Shown here: one piece after another, positions 44,307-52,603 of the stretch
Numbering within the stretch: position 1 is the stretch's first letter
Layout of the letters: each line of letters begins with the position of its first letter
From: JAGOBP01 sp964550855
GTDB lineage: Bacteria; Chloroflexota; Anaerolineae; Fen-1058
Assembly: GCA_964550855.1 (NCBI GenBank)
Contig: CAZKBQ010000018.1
Location: 12,295-76,294 of the forward strand
Direction of reading: 5' to 3'
DNA length: 64,000 nt
Notes under the pieces: generated by a model
Database searches by the model: none
What the model was told of the DNA's origin: nothing
Seen by the model: the letters and a program-made list of their open reading frames with translations, nothing else
Made by a program: the position numbers and the translations under genes

Positions 44307-44343
44307 ACCAAGAGAGGGCCGCTCATCGCAGCCCTCTCTTGGT
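44307..44343 (-). terminator. terminator of FW-domain lipoprotein gene
   Basis: Perfect thirteen-bp stem ACCAAGAGAGGGC (44307-44319)/GCCCTCTCTTGGT (44331-44343), 36 bases past the stop of the FW lipoprotein gene. The T-run is weak on both strands. Loop nearly identical to the 35262 terminator. Confidence 0.65.
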
Positions 44344-44378
44344 CTTTGCAACCTGGCTTTCTGGCGCAAACGGCTTCG

Positions 44379-46049
44379 CTACGGCGTCACGTAAATCTGC
44401 ACGTACAGCGGCGTCTCACCCTGTGGGCCAACACCGCGCAAGCCGCCCTCGTTCACCATGAACATCCACTCGCTGCGCTGCCAGCCAAATCCGCTTGGCG
44501 CGACCATGTCGATGGACAGATCGATCACGCCGCCGGGTTGTACATCCGGCATATCGATCAGAACCGGCGCGCCAAAGGGATTGTTGTTGACGTTCGTGAT
44601 CGAGTGTACGCGCGCATTCGCCCCCCACGCGCAGGTGCCATCGTTGCGCAGCCGCCACGTCTTGCGGAACGCCTGACCGGGTTGCATCGGGGTGTTATCG
44701 GGAATTGTCACATCGCCCAGGAACGTCGCGCGATAGGTGCACGGTGCATTGTTCGGCACCACGATCTGCACGTACAACGGCGCTTGTCCGGTGGGGCCGA
44801 CGCCGAATAGTTCACCGGTATCGGCCTTGAATTTCCATTCGGCGCGATACGTGCCCGGCAGGCCCGGCGACACCAGCGGCACCAATAACTCGAACGATTG
44901 TCCCGGTTGCGCGTAAGGCACCTCCACGCGCGTCTGAAGATTCATCGACGTGCCGCCGATAAAGATCAACGAACGCATGGCCGTGCCCGGCCCCCACGCG
45001 CAGGTGCTGTCATTGCGCACACTCCAGATCTTGTTGAACGGCGCATTCGGCGCGATGGGGCTGTTGTCAGGCACCGACATATCGCCCAGGAACGTCGCGC
45101 GATACACGCACGCCGGTTCCGGGACACCCTGCTGCACTTGAATCTGCGCGTACAAGGGCGTCTGATAATTTGGCCCCACGCCAAACAGCGGCCCCTGCGC
45201 CACCATCAGCATCCATTCGCTGCGATACGTGCCCGGCATTTGCGGCGCGATCAGATTCACCGACACATCCACCACGCCGCCCGGCGGCGTGTACGTGGGC
45301 AGCGGCACGACGCTCGGCGCGCCCATGGGCGAACCGTTGAAGAACGCCAGCGAATGCACCATCTGGCCCGGTCCCCACGCGCAGTTACCGTCGTTGCGCA
45401 AGCGCCACGTCTTCACCATCACTGTGCCCGGCGCCGTGATCGTATTATCGGGAAACGACACATCGCCCAGAAACGCCGCGCGATAGATGCACGCCGTCGA
45501 GGTGGTCGCCGGCGGGGTAGCGGTCGCGACCGCCGCGGTCGGCGTCGGCGGAACCGGCGCTGAAGTGGCAGTCGCAACCGCTACAGTCGGAGCCGCCGTA
45601 GCCGGGGCCGCCAAAGTCGGCGTGGCCGGGCCTTGAAGCGTGAATGACTCGCGCACGCCGTTGACCACGACCGTGTACGTGCCCGCCGGCAGATCGGTGA
45701 AGGTCAGCGGGATCACTTTGTCGAACGGCGTGGTTACTTGCTGGCAACCCCGATCGGTGGGGCTGATCGAAAAGATCGCGATCTGATATTCAGTCGGTTC
45801 ATACCGCTGCTGAACATTGTCGCTTAACTGCGCGCAGGCTTCGGTCAAGTGGCCGTGGGCGATGACCGTAATCTGCCGCGGCGACGATTCCACGACCTGA
45901 ATCTCGATCCGATCGATCTGCGCTTCGCGCAGCGCGAGCGCGTCGGTTGCGCCCGGCGTGGGTATGTTTTCGGCTTGAGCAGCCTGGCAGGCGGCCAGCA
46001 GCCCGATCGAGACCACCATCAACATCAAGCACATCATTCGCTTAAACAT
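44379..46049 (-). CDS. lipoprotein with three NBR1-type FW (Ig-like) domains
   Basis: 556 aa; GGAGGAAG precedes the ATG. The signal sequence ends in lipobox LLAAC, followed by a ~110-aa beta domain (IEIQVVESSPRQITVIAHG), a Thr/Ala/Pro linker, then three tandem FW domains (about 186-300, 311-425, 435-556), each starting YRA(A/T)FLGD and including RNDG(N/T)CAWG and GTYR(S/A)EW. The FW domain is best known from eukaryotic NBR1, and a bacterial origin has been proposed; such domains bind peptides or proteins. Probably a cell-surface binding protein. Driven by module C and closed by the 44307 terminator. Confidence 0.88.
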   Translation of the reverse strand: MFKRMMCLMLMVVSIGLLAACQAAQAENIPTPGATDALALREAQIDRIEIQVVESSPRQITVIAHGHLTEACAQLSDNVQQRYEPTEYQIAIFSISPTDRGCQQVTTPFDKVIPLTFTDLPAGTYTVVVNGVRESFTLQGPATPTLAAPATAAPTVAVATATSAPVPPTPTAAVATATPPATTSTACIYRAAFLGDVSFPDNTITAPGTVMVKTWRLRNDGNCAWGPGQMVHSLAFFNGSPMGAPSVVPLPTYTPPGGVVDVSVNLIAPQMPGTYRSEWMLMVAQGPLFGVGPNYQTPLYAQIQVQQGVPEPACVYRATFLGDMSVPDNSPIAPNAPFNKIWSVRNDSTCAWGPGTAMRSLIFIGGTSMNLQTRVEVPYAQPGQSFELLVPLVSPGLPGTYRAEWKFKADTGELFGVGPTGQAPLYVQIVVPNNAPCTYRATFLGDVTIPDNTPMQPGQAFRKTWRLRNDGTCAWGANARVHSITNVNNNPFGAPVLIDMPDVQPGGVIDLSIDMVAPSGFGWQRSEWMFMVNEGGLRGVGPQGETPLYVQIYVTP

Positions 46050-46209
46050 GCTGAATCTTCCTCCGTTTGAGTCGTGCATTTACCAAACGCATCGACCGCG
46101 TGTTTCGTTCCTGAAAAAGCGTTAGAGGCGAGTTACAAACAGGTTACGCCGATCGCCGTGACATCCCGTCCGGCGGATTGAATCCGAGTGCGGCTCAGTG
46201 TGACGGCTT

Positions 46210-46334
46210 CATCTTATGATGTCGCTGCGGAAAACACATCCGTCAGGCGGGAGAACTTGCCGCGGAGAAAGAGGAGATTTGCGGCGGCACGAGCGGTGAG
46301 TCAAAATGCCAAACGGTCTACGTCAAACAGCCGA
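46210..46334 (-). promoter_or_regulatory. shared promoter module, copy C
   Basis: Read on the minus strand: TCGGCT, GTTTGACGTAG, a second TTTTGACTCAC box, AATCTCCTCTTTCTCC, AGTTCTCCC, GACGGATGTG, 16 bp, CATAAGATG. Lies 160 bases before the FW lipoprotein ATG, leaving a leader with no recognised structure. Confidence 0.76.
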
Positions 46335-46385
46335 AACACGGTACATCCGTGCTGGTGCGACGGGCACCGCCCTGATCGCCAATCA

Positions 46386-46424
46386 AGTGCCGGTCAGGGG
46401 AGAGATCGTCCCCTGACCGGCACT
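46386..46424 (-). terminator. strong hairpin after the 118-aa membrane protein gene
   Basis: Perfect fifteen-bp stem AGTGCCGGTCAGGGG (46386-46400)/CCCCTGACCGGCACT (46410-46424), loop nine bases. Placed about 80 bases past the stop at 46506. Little T-run. Confidence 0.6.
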
Positions 46425-46505
46425 CGAATCAAAACTGCTGACATTTCAACAAGGCGCACGCGGGGCGCAGACGAGCGATCGGGTTGGAATGACCACTCCT
46501 TTTAC

Positions 46506-46862
46506 TCATCGACTTCTCAGCCGATTGGTAATCTCCATGACGCCAAAGGTCAGTAATGACAGACCGAGCAACATCCACAGGATGCCGCCTACCAGGAGTG
46601 CCATGCGTGGGACGTAAGGGTTATCAGGTCCAAACGCTTCGCCCCACCCGCCAATCGCAAAAACCACGCCCAACAGGCACAGGAGGACGACGGCAACTGT
46701 TCCCCACCAACGGCGGCGGGTGGCCAGCAACGCGCACGCGATCAAGACGACCCACGGCGCCAACGGAGTCGAGAGCGCCGTTCCTGAAACGAGGTCGGAC
46801 AGCGTCACCGTTGAGTCCGCCACCTCGCCCAAGACGAATTGAGACGGCCACTGAAAGATCAA
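46506..46862 (-). CDS. small four-helix membrane protein under module D
   Basis: Up to 118 aa from a TTG at 46862; a GTG a few codons inside (before ADSTVTL) is an alternative with GGCGAGG upstream. Three to four hydrophobic helices are visible (APWVVLIACALLATRRRWW, TVAVVLLCLLGVVFAIGGWG, ALLVGGILWMLLGLSLLTFG). No family recognised. The -10 region of module D ends within a few bases of the TTG, so if that start is right the mRNA would be leaderless. Confidence 0.6.
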   Translation of the reverse strand: MIFQWPSQFVLGEVADSTVTLSDLVSGTALSTPLAPWVVLIACALLATRRRWWGTVAVVLLCLLGVVFAIGGWGEAFGPDNPYVPRMALLVGGILWMLLGLSLLTFGVMEITNRLRSR

Positions 46863-46988
46863 GCACAGCTACCCGTACGCCCGTGAGCACATCGGCGCAC
46901 AGGGAGAATTTACGCTCGGAGAAAGAGGAGATGTGCAACGGCAGAGAGGGTGAGTCGAAGCGACGAATGTTCTACGTCAAATGGCCGA
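46863..46988 (-). promoter_or_regulatory. shared promoter module, copy D
   Basis: Read on the minus strand: TCGGCC, ATTTGACGTAG, a second TTCGACTCAC box, CATCTCCTCTTTCTCC, AAATTCTCCC, GCCGATGTG, 16 bp, TAGCTGTGC. The -10 is the weakest of the five, while the upstream boxes are fully kept. Confidence 0.7.
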
Positions 46989-47040
46989 TGTCCCGGCGAG
47001 CGACCGCGCGGAGACCCGCCGGCAGAGGCAGCTCAGATCA

Positions 47041-47440
47041 CAGCACGCTCGTTACAATCGGTAAGCGCGCCCCGGCCAGAAAGGCATCGACGACGGCGAT
47101 GAGATCGCCCTCGACGGCTTCGCCCAGGACATGCGGCAACTGGTTCAAAATCGCGTCACGATCTTGCCCGTGCGCGTCAACCGTGTGGCAATGACTTTGA
47201 TCCGGGCAACATCGGCTGTTAGCTCGGCTTTTGAAACCGGTGGGGGATTGTGCCCTTCCAGATAGTGGGTCACGTCGTAGCTCAATACCCGATCGAGCAG
47301 CGCGGGATACAGCGCCGTCGTCAGGCGGCGCGATGCAGGCCTTGCGGTTTGAACGGCCCTTGATCATTACGCTGCACGCTCAGCATTTTGGCGATCACCA
47401 TGGAATGCTGGAGGTGATCCGTCAACAGCGGCCGTCTGAG
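47041..47440 (-). pseudogene. degraded gene, possibly MBL-fold hydrolase C-terminus
   Basis: Protein-like segments are spread over different minus-strand frames: HLQHSMVIAKMLSVQRNDQG, then LYPALLDRVLSYDVTHYLEG with HNPPPVSKAELTADVARIK, then ILNQLPHVLGEAVEGDLIAV to the stop at 47041. The middle part resembles the helix and GHxP segment near the end of MBL-fold hydrolases. Frame changes near 47175 and 47315 break it. Identity is tentative. Confidence 0.4.
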
Positions 47441-47452
47441 CGGGAATCATGA

Positions 47453-47520
47453 ACCACGGAGAGCACGGAGGACACGAAGACAGGCTCAAAACTCCGTGTG
47501 CTCTGTGTCCTCCGTGGCAT
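47453..47520. repeat. inverted CCACGGAG...CTCCGTGG repeat
   Basis: CCACGGAGAGCACGGAGGAC on the left pairs imperfectly with GTGTCCTCCGTGG on the right. This CACGGAGGACAC type of low-complexity repeat is common between genes in many environmental bacteria. It lies downstream of the cytochrome gene and may serve as its terminator. Confidence 0.55.
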
Positions 47521-47571
47521 ATCCTTTACCGGGTTCTTGCGACAACTTCGACTGGCATCCCGCCAGATCGA

Positions 47572-48555
47572 TCATTGCGGTTGCTGCGCCACCGTGAACG
47601 GCCGGCTGGCGATGTAGGCATATACAGCGGCGAGTTCCTCGTCGTCCATGCGGCCAAAGTTCGGCCACGGCATCAACTTGTCGTTCAACTTGTGTCCATC
47701 CGGATCGACACCGGTGCGCAGCGTGGCGATGAATTGCTCTTTCGTCCAGCCCTTGACCACGCTCAGGTTCGGGCCGACCGGCGCCAATTGGCTTGGGTCG
47801 CCGCCCGTCAGATTGGCGCCGTGGCACAGCACGCAGTCCTGATAGCTCAAGATATACTGACCGAACTCGACGGTGGGGCCTTTGGCGGGCATGTTAATCG
47901 CCGTCGTGATCGGCGGCTCGCCTTCCGGGATCATGCCCGCGCCGATAAGGATGAGCGCCAGGGCATTCGGCTGATCGAGCGGCGTCTGCGTTTCGTTCGC
48001 CACCGCCGGCTGGCTGCGCAGGTAGGCAATCACCGCATGGATGTCTTCATCGCTCAGATGACGGCCGCGCGCGCCCGACATGGCGAATAGCGTCTGTCCG
48101 TTTTTATCAACGCCGTTGCGAATCGCGCGGAAGATCTCGCCATCCGACCAGTCCTTCAGCGGCCCGCCGGGCGTCAAATTCGCCGTGACAAAGGTGCCCA
48201 GCGGCATGGGAAAGTCCTTGCCCAAATCGACGCCGCCCGTCAGCGGCAGTTCGTTCGTGGCCGAGTGACAACTGGCACAGAACGAATTGGCGATGTGCTG
48301 GCCGCGCGCGATCTGCTCCGGCGAGCCGGCCACGCTCAATGTGGGCACGGGCGCGCTGCGCGGCGCAATGAACTTCACGAGACCGATCAGCATGAAGACG
48401 CCGACCAGCGCGACGACCAGCGTGAGCAGGCTGCTCACAAGGCCGCCGGCCACTTTCACAACGATTCGCTTTGACCGCCAGGCGCGAACGGCCAGGACAC
48501 CCAGCCCCACCGCGACCGCGACCACGACCAACCACATGAGTATATTGACCAACAT
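47572..48555 (-). CDS. membrane-anchored dihaem cytochrome c
   Basis: 327 aa. Two N-terminal transmembrane helices (about 4-22 and 35-57) anchor a periplasmic part with two cytochrome c domains; haem motifs CASCH (about 93) and CVLCH (about 240). Each has a plausible distal Met downstream (e.g. MPLG, LMPWPNFGRM). The layout resembles membrane-bound cytochromes feeding dehydrogenases or terminal oxidases; no oxidase or dehydrogenase gene is adjacent, so the electron partner is unknown. GGGGGAGC precedes the ATG. Expressed from module E. Confidence 0.88.
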   Translation of the reverse strand: MLVNILMWLVVVAVAVGLGVLAVRAWRSKRIVVKVAGGLVSSLLTLVVALVGVFMLIGLVKFIAPRSAPVPTLSVAGSPEQIARGQHIANSFCASCHSATNELPLTGGVDLGKDFPMPLGTFVTANLTPGGPLKDWSDGEIFRAIRNGVDKNGQTLFAMSGARGRHLSDEDIHAVIAYLRSQPAVANETQTPLDQPNALALILIGAGMIPEGEPPITTAINMPAKGPTVEFGQYILSYQDCVLCHGANLTGGDPSQLAPVGPNLSVVKGWTKEQFIATLRTGVDPDGHKLNDKLMPWPNFGRMDDEELAAVYAYIASRPFTVAQQPQ

Positions 48556-48587
48556 GCTGCTCCCCCTTTGATGTGCGGTTATGGCAG

Positions 48588-48712
48588 CATCATATAACTT
48601 CGGGGGCCGAAGCACATCCGTCGGTTGGGAGAAATCCCGCTCGGAGAAAGAGGAGAATTACGGCGGCGGCGGCCGTGCGTCAAACCGCCGAGGCGCTATG
48701 TCAAACGGCCGA
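48588..48712 (-). promoter_or_regulatory. shared promoter module, copy E
   Basis: Read on the minus strand: TCGGCC, GTTTGACATAG, a second GTTTGACGCAC box, ATTCTCCTCTTTCTCC, GATTTCTCCC, GACGGATGTG, 16 bp, TATATGATG. Both TTTGAC boxes are perfect here. Lies 33 bases before the cytochrome ATG. Confidence 0.78.
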
Positions 48713-48770
48713 TAAAGCATCCTCTTCACCGGCAGGTGCGCGGCTGATCAATCAAGGCGAGCAGTCGGTG

Positions 48771-48779
48771 TGCTATAAT
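48771..48779 (+). promoter_or_regulatory. extended -10 promoter of cyclase-ATPase gene
   Basis: TGCTATAAT, a perfect extended -10, with no good -35. It points right, about 105 bases before the chosen ATG of the cyclase gene, and is divergent from module E. Confidence 0.5.
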
Positions 48780-48883
48780 CATCAGCAAGCGGAGCTCCCC
48801 TTCAAACCTGTTTTCCGATCAGACAACAATTGAATAGCCGACTCAATCCTGCCGTCTGCCTGGGACTGAGACAGGTGAATGCC

Positions 48884-51622
48884 ATGGGCAAATTGCCGAT
48901 CGGCACCGTCACTTTTCTGTTCACCGACATCGCGGGCAGCACCACACTGGCCCGCCAGTATCCTGCGGCCTGGCCGGCCTGGCTGGCACGTCATCACGCT
49001 ATTTTGCGCGAAGCGATTGAAGCCCATCACGGCCACGTCTTTCAGATCATCGGCGACGCCTTTTGCGCCGCCTTCCATACGGCCAGTGACGCGCTCAATG
49101 CTGCCCTTGACGCGCAGCGCAGCTTGCAGCGCGAAGCATGGAATCCTGCTCCGATCAAAGTGCGTATGGGGCTGCATACGGGTATAGCGCAAGCCGGCAT
49201 TAGCGAGGAGCGCGCCGACGGCTACTCAGGTTATTCAACTCTGGCGCGGACACAGCGCATCATGTCGGTGGCTTACGGCGGGCAAGTCCTGCTGTCCAAT
49301 GCCACGGCGGAATTGGTGCGCGATGATCTTCCGGCTGAAGTTGCGCTTCGCGACATGCGCGAGCATCGCTTGAAGGGGCTGGAACAACCTGTACATCTGT
49401 GGCAAGTTGTTGCGCCGGGGTTAGCGGTGGAGTTTCCGCCACTCAAATCACTCACCACCGTCCCTAATAACCTTCCGTTACAACTGACTTCATTTGTCGG
49501 GCGCGAGAAAGAACTCGCCGACCTCAAGGACTTGCTTAACACAGCACGTCTGGTTACGTTGACCGGCTCAGGCGGCACGGGAAAAACGCGGCTCGCACTG
49601 GAAGTCGGCGCAGAAGAATTGGCGACTTTTGCCAATGGCGTCTGGTTGATCGAACTGGCGCCACAGACTGATCCGGCGCAGATCATCCCCGCGTTGGCGC
49701 AGGTCTTTGGCCTGCAGGAACTGCCGTTCAATCCATTGGCGAACCTCGTGCTGGATTATCTACGCGATAAGAAGATTTTGCTCCTGCTCGATAATTGCGA
49801 ACATCTCATCGAAGCCTGCGCGCGTCTGGCGAATGATCTGTTACATCACTGTGCGGGACTCAAGATTCTGGCCAGCAGCCGCGAGGCGTTGGGCATCGCA
49901 GGTGAAGTGGCCTATCGCACCCCCTCACTGGCGGATTCGGAGTCGACGCAACTCTTTGTTGATCGCGCCCGTGCCGCGAATTCCAACTTCAAATTGTCGG
50001 ACGCGAACGCCTCGGCCATTACTCAAATCTGCCACCGGCTCGATGGGATTCCGCTGGCGATCGAGTTGGCCGCTGCGCGCGTCAAACTGCTTTCCCCCGA
50101 ACAGATCGCGGCGCGGCTCAACGATCGCTTCCGGCTGCTCGTGGGCGGTAGTCGCACCGCACTGCCGCGCCAGCAAACCCTGCGCGCGTTGATCGATTGG
50201 AGTTACGACCTGCTCTCGGACGAAGAGAAGCGCCTGCTGCAATTCGCGTCGGTCTTTGTCGGCGGCTGGACGTTGGACGCGCTTGAATTCGTCGCGGATG
50301 AACCGAACACACTGAATTTGCTGGAGCAGCTCGTCAACAAGTCGCTGGTCGTCACGGAAGAACACGAAGGCGCGATGCGGTATTTCCTGTTGGAGACGAT
50401 TCGCCAATATGCGCGGGAAAAGCTCTTCGAAGCGAAGCAGGCGGCGGCAGCGCGTGACCGGCACTTCATCCACTATAAGAACTTAACGAACGGCTTATGG
50501 GATGTCTCTTACTTCGCAAGAGAAGCGGAAACGCAAAGGTTGAAATCCCTACAGGTGGAATTGGAAAATCTGCGTGCCGCATTTGAATGGAGCTGGCAGA
50601 ACCATGCGCAAGTCGCCTTGGAACTCGCCGCAGACATAGGGATGAGCATGAGCATGTTGGGAGGTCAGATAGAAGGAATTACCATGCTCAAAACGGCCAT
50701 GGAGAAGTTTCGCGCCTTGCCGCCTGTGGAAGGCGAGGCGAACCGCCTGCGAAAAGAGATTTACGCTCATGCCTGTTTTAGCCTGGGTACACTCCTTCAG
50801 GGTACGAATGAAATCATGTATGCGCGCAGTAGCTTGCAGGAAGCCATCGCCATTGCCCGTGAACTCGGCGATAAACATCTGTTGGGATTGTGCCTGGAAA
50901 TGTACGCAAACGGTTCCGCCATGATCAAAGCCGATGACACCGTTACCGCCGCGCAGGAGGGGCTTGAAATTTTTAGCGAGCTCAACGACAGCAGCGGGAT
51001 GGAGATGGCTTATGGCAATCTGGCGCGCTGGGCAGCGATACATGGCGATTTCCAGGAGAGTGAGAAATATGTGGCATTGGCTCAGGCGAGCATGAAAAGT
51101 GGAACCATATCTATTCAATCTGCTTTTCTCAATATGGGTCTGGGCATAGGCGCGCGGTCTCAGGGTCGCCTTGATGTTGCCCAGCGTCACTTTGAAGAGG
51201 GGCTCAGGATATTCAAGCACATTGGTCACAAAGGCATGATCGCGGCAATGACTTCCGAGATCGCGCACACGCAACGCGCCATGGGCAATTACACCAAAGC
51301 CAAGCAAACCTATCGCGAGACCATCAAGGTTTTTCAGGATTACGGCAATCGTCCATCTGTGGCACATCAATTGGAATGTTTTGCGATGATCGCCATTGTG
51401 GAGGAAGAGCCGCAGCGCGCCGCGAAATTATTCGGCGCGGCGGAGGCCATCCGTGTGGTGACGGGGCATAAGCCAACAGATGAAGAGCAAGCGGAAGAAT
51501 CGCAATTCATCAGTCGACTGCGCTCCATGCTCCCCGATGCGGAATTCACCGCGCTCTGGGCCGAAGGCAAATCCATGACGATGGAGCAGGCGATCCAGTT
51601 GGCACTTGAACAAGAATCCTGA
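48884..51622 (+). CDS. class III cyclase-STAND ATPase-TPR regulator
   Basis: 912 aa. Residues 1-180 form a nucleotidyl cyclase domain (TVTFLFTDIAGST, HHGHVFQIIGDAFCAAF with the metal-binding Asp residues; KVRMGLHTG). An NB-ARC/STAND ATPase follows (GSGGTGKTRLALEV about 228-241; LLLLDNCEHL; RLDGIPLAIELAAARVK), then a winged-helix part (RALIDWSYDLLS) and TPR-like repeats to the end. This is the common soluble cyclase-AfsR-like architecture that links cAMP output or oligomerisation to a signal bound by the TPRs. Unlike MalT it has no C-terminal DNA-binding domain. Start: ATG 48884. Confidence 0.9.
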   Translation: MGKLPIGTVTFLFTDIAGSTTLARQYPAAWPAWLARHHAILREAIEAHHGHVFQIIGDAFCAAFHTASDALNAALDAQRSLQREAWNPAPIKVRMGLHTGIAQAGISEERADGYSGYSTLARTQRIMSVAYGGQVLLSNATAELVRDDLPAEVALRDMREHRLKGLEQPVHLWQVVAPGLAVEFPPLKSLTTVPNNLPLQLTSFVGREKELADLKDLLNTARLVTLTGSGGTGKTRLALEVGAEELATFANGVWLIELAPQTDPAQIIPALAQVFGLQELPFNPLANLVLDYLRDKKILLLLDNCEHLIEACARLANDLLHHCAGLKILASSREALGIAGEVAYRTPSLADSESTQLFVDRARAANSNFKLSDANASAITQICHRLDGIPLAIELAAARVKLLSPEQIAARLNDRFRLLVGGSRTALPRQQTLRALIDWSYDLLSDEEKRLLQFASVFVGGWTLDALEFVADEPNTLNLLEQLVNKSLVVTEEHEGAMRYFLLETIRQYAREKLFEAKQAAAARDRHFIHYKNLTNGLWDVSYFAREAETQRLKSLQVELENLRAAFEWSWQNHAQVALELAADIGMSMSMLGGQIEGITMLKTAMEKFRALPPVEGEANRLRKEIYAHACFSLGTLLQGTNEIMYARSSLQEAIAIARELGDKHLLGLCLEMYANGSAMIKADDTVTAAQEGLEIFSELNDSSGMEMAYGNLARWAAIHGDFQESEKYVALAQASMKSGTISIQSAFLNMGLGIGARSQGRLDVAQRHFEEGLRIFKHIGHKGMIAAMTSEIAHTQRAMGNYTKAKQTYRETIKVFQDYGNRPSVAHQLECFAMIAIVEEEPQRAAKLFGAAEAIRVVTGHKPTDEEQAEESQFISRLRSMLPDAEFTALWAEGKSMTMEQAIQLALEQES

Positions 51623-51638
51623 ATCGTAAAGGAGACAC

Positions 51639-52133
51639 ATGAACTGGTATCCTGTCATCAAGTATCTGCACATTATTGCCGTAGCCATCACCATTGGCGG
51701 GATGTTTGCGCGGCAGTTGGTGCGCGGCTTTGCCAAACGCAGTGACGACATCAAAACGGTCGCCTCGTTGACACCGGTGGCCCTTCGCATCGATCGCACG
51801 ATGGTCATTCCCTGGAGCAACCTGATTCTAGTGCTAGGGATCATACTGGCTCTCATGCAGCAGTGGCCCATCTTTGGCTTTTTGCAGGGCGCCGCGCAAA
51901 ACTGGCTGCTGGTGTCCAACATCCTGTTGATCATCATGCTGGCGCTGATCCCGACGATATTCATTCCCCACAACAAGAAGGTGGCAGCGCTGCTGCAGAC
52001 AGCGCTGACGGAAGGGCGCATCACGCCCGAGTTGAGCGCCGCGCTCAACGACCAGAGGAACCGAATCGCGCATCACGCCGAGGAGATCATCGTCCTCGCC
52101 ATTGCGGCGTTGATGGTGCTCAAGCCGATCTAG
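51639..52133 (+). CDS. DUF2269-like integral membrane protein
   Basis: 164 aa, AAAGGAGA before the ATG. Four hydrophobic helices (about 8-24, 58-76, 86-107, 146-162), with His11 in KYLHIIAVAITIGGMF and a HNKK loop, resemble the DUF2269 (YkoI-like predicted) family, which may bind haem or serve as a small redox-associated membrane protein. Function uncertain. It begins 16 bases after the cyclase gene and ends one base before the broken acetyltransferase gene. Confidence 0.7.
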   Translation: MNWYPVIKYLHIIAVAITIGGMFARQLVRGFAKRSDDIKTVASLTPVALRIDRTMVIPWSNLILVLGIILALMQQWPIFGFLQGAAQNWLLVSNILLIIMLALIPTIFIPHNKKVAALLQTALTEGRITPELSAALNDQRNRIAHHAEEIIVLAIAALMVLKPI

Positions 52134-52134
52134 C

Positions 52135-52489
52135 ATGGCAATCATCCTCGAAACCCAACGACTTGTCCTCCGGCATCCCGTCATGGCGGACCTCAACGAT
52201 CTGTATGCGTTATATCGTGATCCTGAAATTCGCCGGTATTTTCCCGATGGCGTCTTGAGCGTCGAGGAAACTCAAGAGGAATTGGAATGGTACCTGCATG
52301 GGCATCCTGACAATCCCGCTCTAGGGCTCTGGGCGACAATCGCGCTTAATTTGCTTGATTGATCCCGACAATCGCGCCTCCCAGCGCGTCGCCGACAGAA
52401 TCGGCATGACACTCGAAAAGAAAGTGGACGGAATTACCGGGGACAGTTTTCCCACGCTAATCTATGCGATTAACAAGCGTAACGCCTGA
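52135..52489 (+). pseudogene. GNAT acetyltransferase with internal deletion
   Basis: The first 66 codons (ETQRLVLRHPVMADLNDLYA...GLWATI) are a RimJ-type GNAT start. The reading frame then stops after LNLLD. In another frame the C-terminal part continues LICLIDPDNRASQRVADRIG to a stop at 52489. The acetyl-CoA binding core of some 70-80 residues is missing. The decamer GACAATCGCG occurs both just before the break (52334-52343) and at the restart (about 52368), which suggests deletion between short repeats. Confidence 0.8.
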
Positions 52490-52603
52490 TGCATGACGAT
52501 CGACTACAAGACTGCACGACTACAATTGCACCGCACCAAACCGCGTGCAGTTGCAGTGCAGGTGTCTCACGATTGCACTATCTCACTATCGCGCTAACAC
52601 CCT
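52490..52603. other. low-complexity leader of the MFS-HEAT gene
   Basis: CGACTACAA- and TTGCACTATCTCACTATC-type short direct repeats, no ribosome site before the ATG at 52604. No other feature seen. Confidence 0.4.
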
